Shown one piece after another: positions 30,879 to 39,936 of a stretch of 64,000 nt of DNA. Below the pieces are notes generated by a model. That model did no database searches. It worked only from the letters and a program-made list of their open reading frames with translations, and was not told the DNA's origin. A program made the translations under genes and the position numbers. Source of the stretch: Calothrix parasitica NIES-267 (GTDB taxonomy: Bacteria > Cyanobacteriota > Cyanobacteriia > Cyanobacteriales > Nostocaceae); contig NZ_AP018227.1 in NCBI RefSeq assembly GCF_002368095.1, forward strand, positions 1,573,999-1,637,998, in the 5' to 3' direction. Each line of letters begins with the position of its first letter. The first letter of the stretch is position 1.

Positions 30879-31517
30879 ATGTTTGGGAATAATCAAGAAT
30901 TACCACCAGGTTATATTGTTCGTCTAGTTCGGAATTCAGATATATTTGATATTATTAAATTCTATTTTATTGAATATGTTTTAACTAATAATGAGTTAGA
31001 TACACGAAATAAAACCATTAAAAAAATAAAAAATATACCATTAATATTCGGTCTACAATTCATTGCAATCTGGAGTATAACTAGTGATTTTTATTTTGCC
31101 TTCTACGCTACATTATCACTGTTAATTCTGATTATTTTAATAGTCATAGGTACGATATATTATGCGTGGAATAAGAATATTAATTCAGGTACATGTTTTA
31201 TAATATTTCATCAAAATAAGATATGTGGAGATATAGCGGCATCAAACTATAATAATTATTCATATATTGATTCATTATTTATTAGTAACTTATACCGTAG
31301 AAGAGGTTTAGGAACATATTTAATTAATAGAATAAAACAAAGTTTAGATTATCCTATTTACTTATTATGTTTTCCAGAACCATATTTAGTTGAATTTTAT
31401 AGCAATCTAGGTTTCATATCGATTGAAGACAATGAATTACCTAGAAGAATAAGAGAATATTTAGTGGGTACTCATGGATTTATTCCGATGGTTTTAGAAG
31501 AGAATTTAGAAGCTTGA
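30879..31517 (+). CDS. GNAT acetyltransferase with inserted membrane hairpin (copy 2)
   Basis: 212 residues, a diverged duplicate of the upstream gene. It opens MFGNNQELPPGYIVRLVRNSD and has the acetyl-CoA motif YRRRGLGTYLINRI and ends EDNELPRRI..GFIPMVLEEN. The membrane pair is LIFGLQFIAIWSITSDFYFA and LSLLILIILIVIGTIYYAW. The period between the two ATGs is 746 bp. The catalytic part is better conserved than the membrane part, so both copies may be functional. Confidence 0.78.
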   Translation: MFGNNQELPPGYIVRLVRNSDIFDIIKFYFIEYVLTNNELDTRNKTIKKIKNIPLIFGLQFIAIWSITSDFYFAFYATLSLLILIILIVIGTIYYAWNKNINSGTCFIIFHQNKICGDIAASNYNNYSYIDSLFISNLYRRRGLGTYLINRIKQSLDYPIYLLCFPEPYLVEFYSNLGFISIEDNELPRRIREYLVGTHGFIPMVLEENLEA

Positions 31518-31530
31518 AAATAATAATATT

Positions 31531-31599
31531 GTAGGGTGTGTTACGGCACGAAATATTTCGTTCAAAGATTATCACGTTTGAAAATGCCGTAACGCACCA
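31531..31599. repeat. MITE-like palindrome (GTAGGGTGTGTTACGGC)
   Basis: Terminal inverted repeats GTAGGGTGTGTTACGGC and GCCGTAACGCACCA bound a 69-bp element just after the second GNAT gene. Related sequence occurs at 38027-38096. Confidence 0.7.
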
Positions 31600-31745
31600 T
31601 TATCTGTAAAAGAGTATACCTTTATAGGAACAGTAAAATTATTTAATTTAAAATTATTTCATTAAGTAATATTGCTTTAACCTTTATAAAACAACAGCTT
31701 ATTTGAGAAAATAAAATTTATAATTAGTGCATCTAGTTTTATCTC

Positions 31746-33575
31746 ATGTCAGAAAAACATAATTTAGAAAGCCTACTAGAAAAATTACCAATCTTAACGG
31801 ATGATGAATTGAAATGGGATTATTTAAATAAAGTCGAATTGACTCAACCGTTGGGAAATTTAATTGAGTCTGTTGAAGATTTTGATTTAGCTTTACGGAT
31901 AGTCAAATTAGCTTTTGACGTAGATTTAAAATTGGGTGCTTTCTTAGCAGGGAAAGTTAAAGAAGAATGGCAAGAAGAAACTGTTATTTTAATTGATGAA
32001 TTAAAAGTTCCACCAGTATTAAATATAATTCTTTTATTAAAAACACAATCGGAAGCCGCAATTACTAGATTAACTAAATTTTTAGAAAATCAAGATAGTA
32101 ATATAGTGAATACAGCTATAGCTAGTTTAGTAAAATTCAATTCCGAGAATGCAATTAATCAATTAACACCTCTTTTAGAAGATAAAACTAAGAGTTCCTA
32201 TATTCGTTTAAATCTAGCACGAACTTTATTAGAAAAAAGAAGCAAATTGGCTGTTAATTCATTACTTAAACTTTTAACATCTACAGATTATGGAGTTTCT
32301 AGACAAGCTGCATCTATTTTAAGTAAATGTGAATCCGAACGCAAAAAAATTATTACCAGATTGAAAAAAGTTTTAACCCATAAAAATTCAGATTCTCTTT
32401 CCACTGCTGCATTCTTAGCAGGAGAAATACAGTGTTCGGAGGTTGTCCCTCGGTTAATTGAACTGACGGATATAAGAGAAGAGTATGAATATGAAGATGA
32501 TGATGAAGATGATGATTATGAATATGAAGATGAATATCAGCAAGTCAGAAAAGAAGCCATAACTGCTTTAGGTAAAATAAAAACGAAACCAGCTATAGAG
32601 AAATTATTATCGATTGCTGAAGATAAAAGCCGAAATAGCGATATTCATTGTAGAGCAATTTTTGCTTTAAGAACAGTTGAACCAGAAGCAATGCTTCCCC
32701 ATTTAATCAAATTTCTTCAAAATGGATATTGCGACGATTATTATGATGTTTTTAATTTTTTAGAAGAAATCCCAACAGAAATAGCTATCCCGTTAATAAA
32801 CAAACTAACTCAATCCGAGGATGATTTTATACGTGCAGCAGGAGTAAAGATTTTAGGTAAAGTTAAAACACAAAACAGTCTTACTGAAATAATCAAACTA
32901 GCAGGAGATGAGGATTGCGATGTTAGAGAAAGCGTTGCAGAAGCTTTAACTAATTTTGAATCTGAAGCTGTTAATTTTACATTGGTACGTCTTTTAGAAG
33001 ATGAAATTAGCAATGTGCGTAAACAAGCAGCTATTTCTTTATTTGAAAGTTATCCCAATAAAGCGATTCCGGTATTCAAATCACTTTTGAAAGATGAAGA
33101 CTTATATATTCGTGAAGAAGTAGCAGAAATTGTTGGAGAATTGGAATTAGAAGCAGCTATTCCCGAATTAATCCCTCTTCTCCAAGATAAATATGGGAAT
33201 GTACGCTATCAAGCTGTGGAAGCATTAGCAACTTTAAATGCAAAATCAGCTATTCCGGAATTAATCCCTCTTCTCAAAGATGAATGTCAAGAAGTTGCTA
33301 CTGTCTCAGCAATAGCTTTAGGTAAACTACAAGCAGAAGAAGCAATACCTATATTTACTAAATTGTTGAAAAGCAACGATATGTCTATCAGAGGTTCTGC
33401 ACTTCAAGGATTAGCTCAAATCAAATCCGAGAAGAGTATGATTGAGTTAAATAAGCTTTTGCAAAATAAGAAATTTATCCAGCTTGAGAATGGTATCTAT
33501 TCTGCTAAAACTTTAAATTTATTAGGAGAAATTCAAACAGAGTTTGGGTATTATCGACCCGTTGCTAGAAGATAG
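31746..33575 (+). CDS. Large HEAT-repeat protein with acidic insert
   Basis: 609 residues, mostly HEAT/PBS-lyase-like repeats (AIPELIPLLQDKYGNVRYQAVEALATL and similar), probably forming a continuous solenoid. Between two repeats near residue 245 lies a very acidic, Tyr-rich loop (EEYEYEDDDEDDDYEYED) that could bind metal or a basic partner. No enzyme domain. It is distinct from the HEAT gene at 13504-14919. The role is unknown; scaffold or adaptor is the usual guess. Confidence 0.85.
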   Translation: MSEKHNLESLLEKLPILTDDELKWDYLNKVELTQPLGNLIESVEDFDLALRIVKLAFDVDLKLGAFLAGKVKEEWQEETVILIDELKVPPVLNIILLLKTQSEAAITRLTKFLENQDSNIVNTAIASLVKFNSENAINQLTPLLEDKTKSSYIRLNLARTLLEKRSKLAVNSLLKLLTSTDYGVSRQAASILSKCESERKKIITRLKKVLTHKNSDSLSTAAFLAGEIQCSEVVPRLIELTDIREEYEYEDDDEDDDYEYEDEYQQVRKEAITALGKIKTKPAIEKLLSIAEDKSRNSDIHCRAIFALRTVEPEAMLPHLIKFLQNGYCDDYYDVFNFLEEIPTEIAIPLINKLTQSEDDFIRAAGVKILGKVKTQNSLTEIIKLAGDEDCDVRESVAEALTNFESEAVNFTLVRLLEDEISNVRKQAAISLFESYPNKAIPVFKSLLKDEDLYIREEVAEIVGELELEAAIPELIPLLQDKYGNVRYQAVEALATLNAKSAIPELIPLLKDECQEVATVSAIALGKLQAEEAIPIFTKLLKSNDMSIRGSALQGLAQIKSEKSMIELNKLLQNKKFIQLENGIYSAKTLNLLGEIQTEFGYYRPVARR

Positions 33576-33832
33576 TATTTAAGTTTATATATTTTCTGAT
33601 AAACCGGATTTATTTTCGTGGAAATATAATTTTCTCATTGTATTACTATCAATAAACCGGATTTTTTTGGCTTTTGTAAATAGTGCAATAAATCAAACTA
33701 TCGTTAACATTGGTATTTTGTATAACCAAAATTGCGGAATCCAGACATCTTAGCTTGGAGACTCTCTTGTAATAATAAAGACTCTACAAAATCAAAAGAG
33801 TTATTTATAGCAAGAAAATTTTGGAGGATATT

Positions 33833-34390
33833 ATGAATACAGCAACTCTTCCCAGCCTCAGAGAAGGTTCAACAGATGCAGAAGTCGTTAAGTTGCAAGA
33901 GATTTTAAAGCAAATTAACTTTTATTCTGGTGTAATTGATGGAATTTTTGGCTCTGTGACTAAAGATGCAGTTGTCAGATTTCAGCGTGAATATGGACTT
34001 GTCGCTGATGGAATAGTTGGTTCTAAAACCTGGTCAAAATTAAATGAAATTGGGGGTGGGAGTATGGAATGGCGAAAAATGACAGAAGCTGAAGAAATAA
34101 ATGAGATTCAGAGAATTATTAATCACCGTATGGGTGTAGCAGCACTTAATCTATTAGCATTAGAAAGTTTTCTGGGATTTCAATGTACCAGAAGCTTTTA
34201 TCTCAACGAAAAATTTGGAGGTAATCAACGGATAATGCGAGTTAAATGCGACCCTCCAAGAGGAGCTTCCGCTGCTGGAGCTTACGAAGAAATCCGAATT
34301 ATCTTCAATCTCTTTGAAGGTTTTATTGAAACTTTTGATGTTGAAAGAGTTATAGAAGGAACCGAACCGAAGATTAAATTACCGGATTAA
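33833..34390 (+). CDS. Peptidoglycan-binding domain protein, 186 aa
   Basis: The ATG at 33833 follows a GGAGGA ribosome site, so the TTG at 33821 is not the start. Residues ~1-70 form a PG_binding_1 domain (LREGSTDAEVVKLQEILKQI..DGIFGSVTKDAVVRFQREYGL). The C-terminal ~110 residues are of unknown type, with two cysteines (FQCTRSFYL, VKCDPPRGAS). There is no signal peptide. It is related in its first half to the protein at 26126-26356. Confidence 0.8.
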   Translation: MNTATLPSLREGSTDAEVVKLQEILKQINFYSGVIDGIFGSVTKDAVVRFQREYGLVADGIVGSKTWSKLNEIGGGSMEWRKMTEAEEINEIQRIINHRMGVAALNLLALESFLGFQCTRSFYLNEKFGGNQRIMRVKCDPPRGASAAGAYEEIRIIFNLFEGFIETFDVERVIEGTEPKIKLPD

Positions 34391-34511
34391 TTTTTGGTTG
34401 ATTAATGAATGGTTGATGAAAATAGGAAGATATCGCGGGTGTTGTAATTTAACATCTGCGACAAATCATTTATAATCCGGTTCGTAGTTGCGCTTCAGAA
34501 CTTATTTTATT

Positions 34512-35333
34512 ATGAATAATGAAAACTTAACACTCAAAAATCCAGACGGAACCCAAACTCACTACAAAGAATTTGGCTCGAAATCACCCACTTCTCCAAC
34601 CTTATTGTTATTACATGGAATTGGTGCGGATTGCGATATGTGGGAGCCACAAATGCATAAATATTCGACCCAAGGGTATCACGTTTTGGTACCCGACCTT
34701 TTCGGTCATGGGCTTTCTTCAAAGTTGAATAATATTAATTTGTCGGATTGGGTTAATCAAATTAACTGGCTTTTAGAACATAATAAACTAGATAAATGTA
34801 TTCTAATTGGAGTCAGCATGGGTGGAGTTATCGCTCAATCTTTTGTAGTCGCTCATCCACATATGGTAGAGAAAATTATTATTGCTGATTCATTTGCAGA
34901 ACTTAGTACATTTAAAGAGAAGATGTTAGGTTTTTCTGCAGTTGTTGGATTTAATTTATTTAAGATATTAGGGAAGAAAATTCTTTCCCAAGGAATGCGT
35001 TCTACTTATAAAGCGACCCATGCTACTTTAGCTAAAAACTATTTTGAGCGAGTTAGTTTAAATATAGATTTAAATAAGATGGTATTGGTTAGGAAAGCAA
35101 TTAATCGTATCGATGTTTTAGATAAACTGAAATCTATAACTATACCCGCTTTAGTAATTGTCGGTGCTGACTTTGGTCAATCATTTATTGAAATCAACCG
35201 TAAAATAGCAGATTCATTTCCTAACTCTGAGTTTGTTGTATTAGAAAAATCATTAGACCCATCGAATCTAGTCAACCCCGCAGAATTTGACAAACAGGTA
35301 CTTGAATTTCTAAGTTTTTCTTCCTCGGGATGA
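34512..35333 (+). CDS. Alpha/beta hydrolase, catalytic His position replaced
   Basis: The ATG at 34512 (MNNENLTLKNPDG) is chosen over a TTG-type start at 34488. 273 residues of alpha/beta hydrolase: oxyanion region LLLLHGIGADCDMW, DLFGHGLS, and the nucleophile elbow GVSMGG. The acid may be Asp in IVGADFGQS. Where homologs have GxGHxxxxExPxxF, this reads KSLDPSNLVNPAEF, so the catalytic His aligns with Asp. The fold is clear; hydrolase activity is doubtful. Confidence 0.8.
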   Translation: MNNENLTLKNPDGTQTHYKEFGSKSPTSPTLLLLHGIGADCDMWEPQMHKYSTQGYHVLVPDLFGHGLSSKLNNINLSDWVNQINWLLEHNKLDKCILIGVSMGGVIAQSFVVAHPHMVEKIIIADSFAELSTFKEKMLGFSAVVGFNLFKILGKKILSQGMRSTYKATHATLAKNYFERVSLNIDLNKMVLVRKAINRIDVLDKLKSITIPALVIVGADFGQSFIEINRKIADSFPNSEFVVLEKSLDPSNLVNPAEFDKQVLEFLSFSSSG

Positions 35334-35472
35334 AAATTTCACGGTAGTCAACCGTTTTAGAGACTTTAATTTTTAACTTAATGCAAAAGCCTGAAATCTT
35401 TACAGATACATAATTACAGAATTTACTAACAAGTGCGATCGCAACATAAATGCACTACATATATTGTGTGTA

Positions 35473-36459
35473 TTATGACCTGAGAGAAAAACGACGAACA
35501 AAAAATTGATTGGGAATCTCTTTCTTCTTTCCCGGTACAAAAAGATGACTAAACAAAGATTCCGTAAGCAAAACTTCTTTATCTTCAACAGTTAAATTAA
35601 CGGGTAAATCCATCCCCGAAGCCAAGACTTTAAATTCAGGTTTAAATTCACGTTTATTTTTAGCATCAGTTTCTAATCCCTGTAATTTTAATAAACGACC
35701 ATTACCGTTTTCCACTCCTCCCTCAATCATTAAAAGAGAACCATCATCAGCTAAAGCGATAGCATCGGAACCGTCTATTATACGAGGTAATTCAATTTCT
35801 TCCACAGTACGATTTGGGTTTACCTTAAACAATCGACCGTCAGAATACATGGTCACGAACAAAACACCATCTTTTCTACGAGCAATTCCAGATAATCCGA
35901 ATCTCTTCCGAGTTCGGAACAGTTGATTTTCGACCCAAACTTGAAATTGAGTTGCTCCCGGTGGAAGATATAGAATTCGAGGTTTTAAAGAATCAGTTAC
36001 ATAAACACCACCATCGAAATCCAGAGCGATATCATTACCAAAACCACCATCGGGAACAGTTATAATTTTCAATACTTTATTAGAGTTAATATCAATAGCA
36101 AAAATTCGGTGTTGTTTTCCGACATTACCTAAAACATCCGGAGAAGCACCCCACAATATTCCCCTCGGTTCATCTAATCTCAAAGTAGTAACAGCGAATA
36201 TTTCTTTATCTCCTGAAAAAAAGGGTTTAATTCCACCTTTACCTTTATCAGTCGGGAAAATTTGTAAAATCTCACCGCTAGTAATCGAACCCACATAAAC
36301 TGTTCCGTCACTGGAGCGAGTTATTCCATTCGGATATTGAAAACCCTTCGGTAAAGCAATCGGATTTAATTCTTTATTTCCATCATTCTCCACACAAGAG
36401 TAAACCGAAGGAAAAACAATTGCGCTCGTTAACCCTAAAATCAATTCTCGTCTGTTCAT
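35473..36459 (-). CDS. Exported SMP-30/NHL-like beta-propeller protein
   Basis: 328 residues with an N-terminal export signal: MNRRELILGLTSAIVFPSVYSC has a twin-Arg-like or lipoprotein-type start with Cys22. Repeated propeller blades follow (YPNGITRSSDGTVYVGS, PRGILWGAS, GNDIALDFDGGVYVTDS, LSGIARRKDGVLFVTMYSDG, SDAIALADDGSLLMIEGG). The pattern matches SMP-30/gluconolactonase and strictosidine-synthase-like propellers. A lactonase or sugar-binding role is possible. It is separated from the upstream SDR gene by a long STRR array. Confidence 0.8.
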   Translation of the reverse strand: MNRRELILGLTSAIVFPSVYSCVENDGNKELNPIALPKGFQYPNGITRSSDGTVYVGSITSGEILQIFPTDKGKGGIKPFFSGDKEIFAVTTLRLDEPRGILWGASPDVLGNVGKQHRIFAIDINSNKVLKIITVPDGGFGNDIALDFDGGVYVTDSLKPRILYLPPGATQFQVWVENQLFRTRKRFGLSGIARRKDGVLFVTMYSDGRLFKVNPNRTVEEIELPRIIDGSDAIALADDGSLLMIEGGVENGNGRLLKLQGLETDAKNKREFKPEFKVLASGMDLPVNLTVEDKEVLLTESLFSHLFVPGKKKEIPNQFFVRRFSLRS

Positions 36460-36469
36460 TTTTTTATTA

Positions 36470-36669
36470 ACTCCTTACTCCTTACTCCTTACTCCTTACT
36501 CCTTACTCATTACTCATTACTCACTACTCATTACTCATTACTCATTACTCATTACTCCTTACTCCTTACTCATTACTCATTACTCCTTACTCCTTACTCA
36601 TTACTCCTTACTCCTTACTCATTACTCCTTACTCCTTACTCATTACTCATTACTCCTTACTCACTACTC
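36470..36669. repeat. Long STRR array, ~28 copies of ACTCCTT/ACTCATT
   Basis: About 200 bp of heptamers alternate between ACTCCTT and ACTCATT with a few ACTCACT units. The array runs from just upstream of the beta-propeller start to inside the SDR gene, whose last codons (VSKE and stop) are made of repeat units. Confidence 0.97.
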
Positions 36670-37435
36670 GATGTCCTGGAATTCCATATCCACCATCGAC
36701 AGAAATAGTTTGTCCGGTGATATACGAACCAGCATCCGAACAGAGCCAAATTACCGTTTTTGCTAAGTCCTCCGAAGTTCCCAAGCGCTGAGCGGGAATA
36801 TGATTTATAAAAGGTTTGAGAGCATCCGAATCTCCTATAGTCACAAATCGACGAAACATTTCCGTATCGATAATACCGGGATTAATATTATTAATACGAA
36901 TATTGTCAGCAGCGTACTCTAAAGCAGCAGGTCTAACCATACCGTCAAGTCCAGCTTTACTCGCAGAATAAATAGTCGAACCAATTAATCCACCTTTCGC
37001 TAACCAAGAAGAAGTATTAACAATCGCACCACCACTACCCTGTTTAAGCATCTGTTCAATTTCATATTTCATACACAACCAAACAGCTTTCAGATTTACC
37101 GTGATAGTCTGTTCCCAATCAGATTCTAATAACTCCGTCATCCGTGCAAACTTACCTTCCGTTCCCGCATTATTAAAAGCGAAATCGAGACGACCATAAT
37201 ATTCCACAGTTTTCTCAATCAAACAGCGGATTTCATCAGCATTCGACACATCAGTCTTAACAAAACAAGCATCACCACCAAAATTTTTAATCTGAGTAAC
37301 TACCTTTTTACCTTTATCCTCACGACGAGCAGCAACAACAACTTTCGCACCATTTTTCGCAAAATTAATAGCAGCAGCACAACCCATACCAGAACTACCC
37401 CCAGTTACGAGAGCAACTTTTCCTTTGATATTCAT
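36650..37435 (-). CDS. Short-chain dehydrogenase/reductase, MerR-linked
   Basis: The start at Met13 (37435, MNIKGKVALVTGG) has AGGA upstream. 261 residues with intact motifs: TGGSSGMGCAAA, NNAGTEGKF, NTSSWLAKGG and YSASK. The C-terminus (YITGQTISVDGGYGIPGH) is typical of 3-oxoacyl-ACP reductase/glucose-dehydrogenase-like SDRs. It starts 42 bp after the merR gene on the same strand and is probably the gene that MerR controls. The last four residues come from the STRR array. Confidence 0.9.
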   Translation of the reverse strand: MNIKGKVALVTGGSSGMGCAAAINFAKNGAKVVVAARREDKGKKVVTQIKNFGGDACFVKTDVSNADEIRCLIEKTVEYYGRLDFAFNNAGTEGKFARMTELLESDWEQTITVNLKAVWLCMKYEIEQMLKQGSGGAIVNTSSWLAKGGLIGSTIYSASKAGLDGMVRPAALEYAADNIRINNINPGIIDTEMFRRFVTIGDSDALKPFINHIPAQRLGTSEDLAKTVIWLCSDAGSYITGQTISVDGGYGIPGHRVVSKE

Positions 37436-37477
37436 ATTTATTCCTAAATTTCCAATCCCGTATCGGAACAATATTAA

Positions 37478-37924
37478 TTAATAACTACTTTCTCCCCCTC
37501 TCCCCTCTCTTTCTTCCAAAAACTGCTTCCAAAAAATACAGCTATAATCATTTTTACCAGTAGCTTCCAGATATTGATAATGCTCAATTTTCATCTCAAT
37601 AACTTTTAAATGATGGGTTAATTCCTCCAAATGTTTTTTAACCTGATTGCGATGTTGCTCAAGTAGCACCCGTCTTTCCCCAACTTCATTGGGACGTTGA
37701 CGAACCAAATTAGTAAAATCAAGCATCTCCTGAATAGACATTCCAGTTTCTCGCAACCGAATTAAAAATTCCAACCAAGCAACATCCTCAACCGAGTATT
37801 GACGATGATTGTTAGATGCTCGTTCAATACTTGGTAAAAGTCCAATCTTCTCGTAATAACGTAAAGTATGGATACTTAAACCAGTTTGTGAAGCAACCTG
37901 CTGAATAGTGAACTTGCTCGTCAT
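37478..37924 (-). CDS. MerR-family transcriptional regulator
   Basis: 148 residues: an N-terminal MerR winged helix (FTIQQVASQTGLSIHTLRYYEKIGLLP, then HRQYSVEDVAWLEFLIRLRETGMSI) and a long dimerisation helix (LLEQHRNQVKKHLEELTHHL). Only one Cys lies near the C-terminus, so it is not a typical metal sensor; it looks like the AdhR/BltR-like group that senses organic compounds. It precedes an SDR gene by 42 bp and has a canonical dyad in its own promoter. Confidence 0.9.
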   Translation of the reverse strand: MTSKFTIQQVASQTGLSIHTLRYYEKIGLLPSIERASNNHRQYSVEDVAWLEFLIRLRETGMSIQEMLDFTNLVRQRPNEVGERRVLLEQHRNQVKKHLEELTHHLKVIEMKIEHYQYLEATGKNDYSCIFWKQFLEEREGRGGESSY

Positions 37925-37930
37925 ATTACG

Positions 37931-37961
37931 ACTATAAAACCTAGAGTGCGCTCTAGGTCAA
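37931..37961 (-). promoter_or_regulatory. MerR-type promoter/operator
   Basis: On the minus strand, TTGACC (37961-37956) and TATAGT (37936-37931) are 19 bp apart, the long spacing typical of MerR-activated promoters. The spacer and its flanks hold the dyad ACCTAGAGTGCGCTCTAGGT (37939-37958). The predicted start point falls at or next to the A of the merR ATG (37924), so the transcript may be leaderless. Confidence 0.75.
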
Positions 37962-38026
37962 TAGTATTTCGGATATTAACAACGGATGCATTTATGTAAG
38001 GATTTTAGATTTTGGATTATTATCTT

Positions 38027-38096
38027 GTAGGGTGCTGTGACGTTACGAGATAATTTGAACGTAGCAATCAAATTTGTGGATAGCGTCACGCACCAA
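38027..38096. repeat. MITE-like palindrome (GTAGGGTGCTGTGACG)
   Basis: GTAGGGTGCTGTGACG on the left and GCGTCACGCACCAA on the right bound a 70-bp element with similarity to those at 9.7 kb, 25.06 kb and 31.53 kb. It sits between the merR and Imm5-like genes. Confidence 0.65.
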
Positions 38097-38623
38097 TGTA
38101 TTGTGACAATTACGTAAGCCCTATAATTTTAATGAATTTCCATTAGCTATGAAGCAGATATTGGAAGAGTTTCTCCTGAGCATTGATGAAAGAGGAGAAT
38201 TACCAGCTTCAATTCGTGGAACAATATACAGAGAAATTGAGAAATTTTCTAATTGTAAAACCACCTCTAACGGTCACTACCTCAGAGCGAAATTAGAACT
38301 AATTTGTGCCAGGAAAGTATTAGTAAATTGGGAATCTTGCAAATTAACTGATAATTCTGCTAGCGACTTATTAGAAATAGCCGAAAATTATTTACAGAAT
38401 CAAGGTGATGTCAAAGAATTAGAAAATAGAAGCAGTCTTTTGTACGCTCAAGCTGAAAATATCATGATTGAAGGTGAAGAAAATTTTGTAGCTGCTTACG
38501 CTGGATTTGCTTGTGTCTCGGCTGCTCTTTGCGTATTATATGATATTTCGTTCAAGGGGTGACAAGCACCCCGAGACCTTACTCAGTCAAGGGTTTTGAA
38601 ATTTAAGTTCCGAAAAAAAACCT

Positions 38624-38642
38624 GATAATGATAATCATTCTG
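38624..38642. promoter_or_regulatory. Fur-box-like sequence inside the IS
   Basis: GATAATGATAATCATTCTG matches 17 of 19 positions of the classical Fur consensus and lies about 140 bp upstream of the transposase start. It is within the IS next to a strong hairpin. It may be a chance match or part of transposase binding sites, because the other end has the same ATGATAATCAT core. Confidence 0.35.
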
Positions 38643-38645
38643 TAT

Positions 38646-38686
38646 ATACTGAGCGGGTGGTCGCAGTGCGACCACCCGCTCAGTAT
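38646..38686. terminator. 20-bp perfect hairpin in the IS 5' region
   Basis: ATACTGAGCGGGTGGTCGCA pairs perfectly with its complement around a single G. It lies between the left end and the transposase gene, where it could block read-through transcription from the interrupted host gene. Confidence 0.5.
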
Positions 38687-38781
38687 TTGATTTTAAAAAC
38701 TGTCAATTGATTTATCTTTGATAAGAGATAATTTTATGGTAAAAAAATATCGGTCAAAATTTGGAAATTTGCACCGATAAG

Positions 38782-39936
38782 ATGAAAATAATAACATTGT
38801 ATGAATCGTATTTTAAGCAATCACTGACAAAAGCTCAATATAAAACTTTAGAAATGTTAATTTGGTTGCTCACAGTTCAAAAAACTGTAAGAATAGAGAG
38901 GTTAGCGGCTTGTTTTCCCTTACCTATAAAATATGAAAGTCGTCGAAGACATATTCAAAGGTTCTTAATGTTATTCAGCTTTAGTTTACCTTTGTTTTGG
39001 TTTCCGATAGTTGAACAAATAATTCAACAAGAATTTAAATCAAAAACTCGTTTAATAATAACTTTGGACAGAACTCAATGGAAAGAAAATAATGTCTTAG
39101 TCATAGCTGTAATTTATAAAAAGAGAGCTATACCAATATATTGGAAACTTTTAGAGAAAGAAGGTAGTACGAATTTAAGAGAGCAACAAGCTATAATTAG
39201 ACCAATTTTGCGTTTATTTAAAAACTACGAATTAGTATTTTTAGGGGATAGGGAGTTTCATGGCATAGAGTTGTCTTATTGGCTAAAAATTCAAAAACTA
39301 CCTCGAAAAATATATTTTATTTTTCGTCAGAAGCAGACTACACACTTTAAAAAGCATAAAGGAGAATATCATAAATTAGCGGACTTAGGAGTAAGGCCAG
39401 GAACTAAGATTTTCTTTTCAAATATTTATATGACTAAAAATAAAGGGTTTGGTCGTTTTAATTTAGCAGCATATTGGAAGAGAAAATATAATAAAAAAAC
39501 AGAAAAAGAACCTTGGTTCTTGCTAACAAATCTAGAAGACTTTGAAGAAATTATAAAAACTTACCGCCATCGTATGGGTATAGAAGCGATGTTTAAGGAT
39601 TGTAAAACTGGTGGTTATAATCTCGAAGGAACTAAAGCTAATACTCACCGTTTAACTAACTTAATTTTGCTAATTGCTATAGCTTATACAATGTCAGCTT
39701 TAAAAGGTAAGTCAATCAAAAATAATGGAATTCAAAAATATATTTCTAGATTGGATGAAGCCAAACGTTCATCACGGAGACATAGTAATTTTTGGCTTGG
39801 TCTTTACGGTAATTTATGGATAATTGCTTGGGAGTTTTTAGTAGATATAGTTCAAGATTTAATAAGTATTAACCGTTCTAAATTACCACTCTATCGAAGA
39901 GGATTAAGAGCAATGTCAATGCTACAAAGATTATGA
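38782..39936 (+). CDS. IS4-family transposase (IS of 38551-40204)
   Basis: ATG at 38782 (MKIITLYESYFKQ), 384 residues. DDE features: LDRTQWKENN (first Asp), VFLGDREFHGIEL (second Asp) and YRHRMGIEAMFKDCKTGGYNLEGT (Glu in a YREK-like motif). The N-terminal RRRHIQRFL region is typical of cyanobacterial IS4 members. The frame is intact, so the element may be active. Confidence 0.92.
   Translation: MKIITLYESYFKQSLTKAQYKTLEMLIWLLTVQKTVRIERLAACFPLPIKYESRRRHIQRFLMLFSFSLPLFWFPIVEQIIQQEFKSKTRLIITLDRTQWKENNVLVIAVIYKKRAIPIYWKLLEKEGSTNLREQQAIIRPILRLFKNYELVFLGDREFHGIELSYWLKIQKLPRKIYFIFRQKQTTHFKKHKGEYHKLADLGVRPGTKIFFSNIYMTKNKGFGRFNLAAYWKRKYNKKTEKEPWFLLTNLEDFEEIIKTYRHRMGIEAMFKDCKTGGYNLEGTKANTHRLTNLILLIAIAYTMSALKGKSIKNNGIQKYISRLDEAKRSSRRHSNFWLGLYGNLWIIAWEFLVDIVQDLISINRSKLPLYRRGLRAMSMLQRL

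Noticed and set aside
36470-36669. Possible CRISPR array
   Set aside because: The unit is 7 bp in direct tandem with no spacers, which is STRR.
38149-38562. Complete 137-residue gene
   Set aside because: Its last residues come from the IS end; the true gene continues at 40214 after the insertion.
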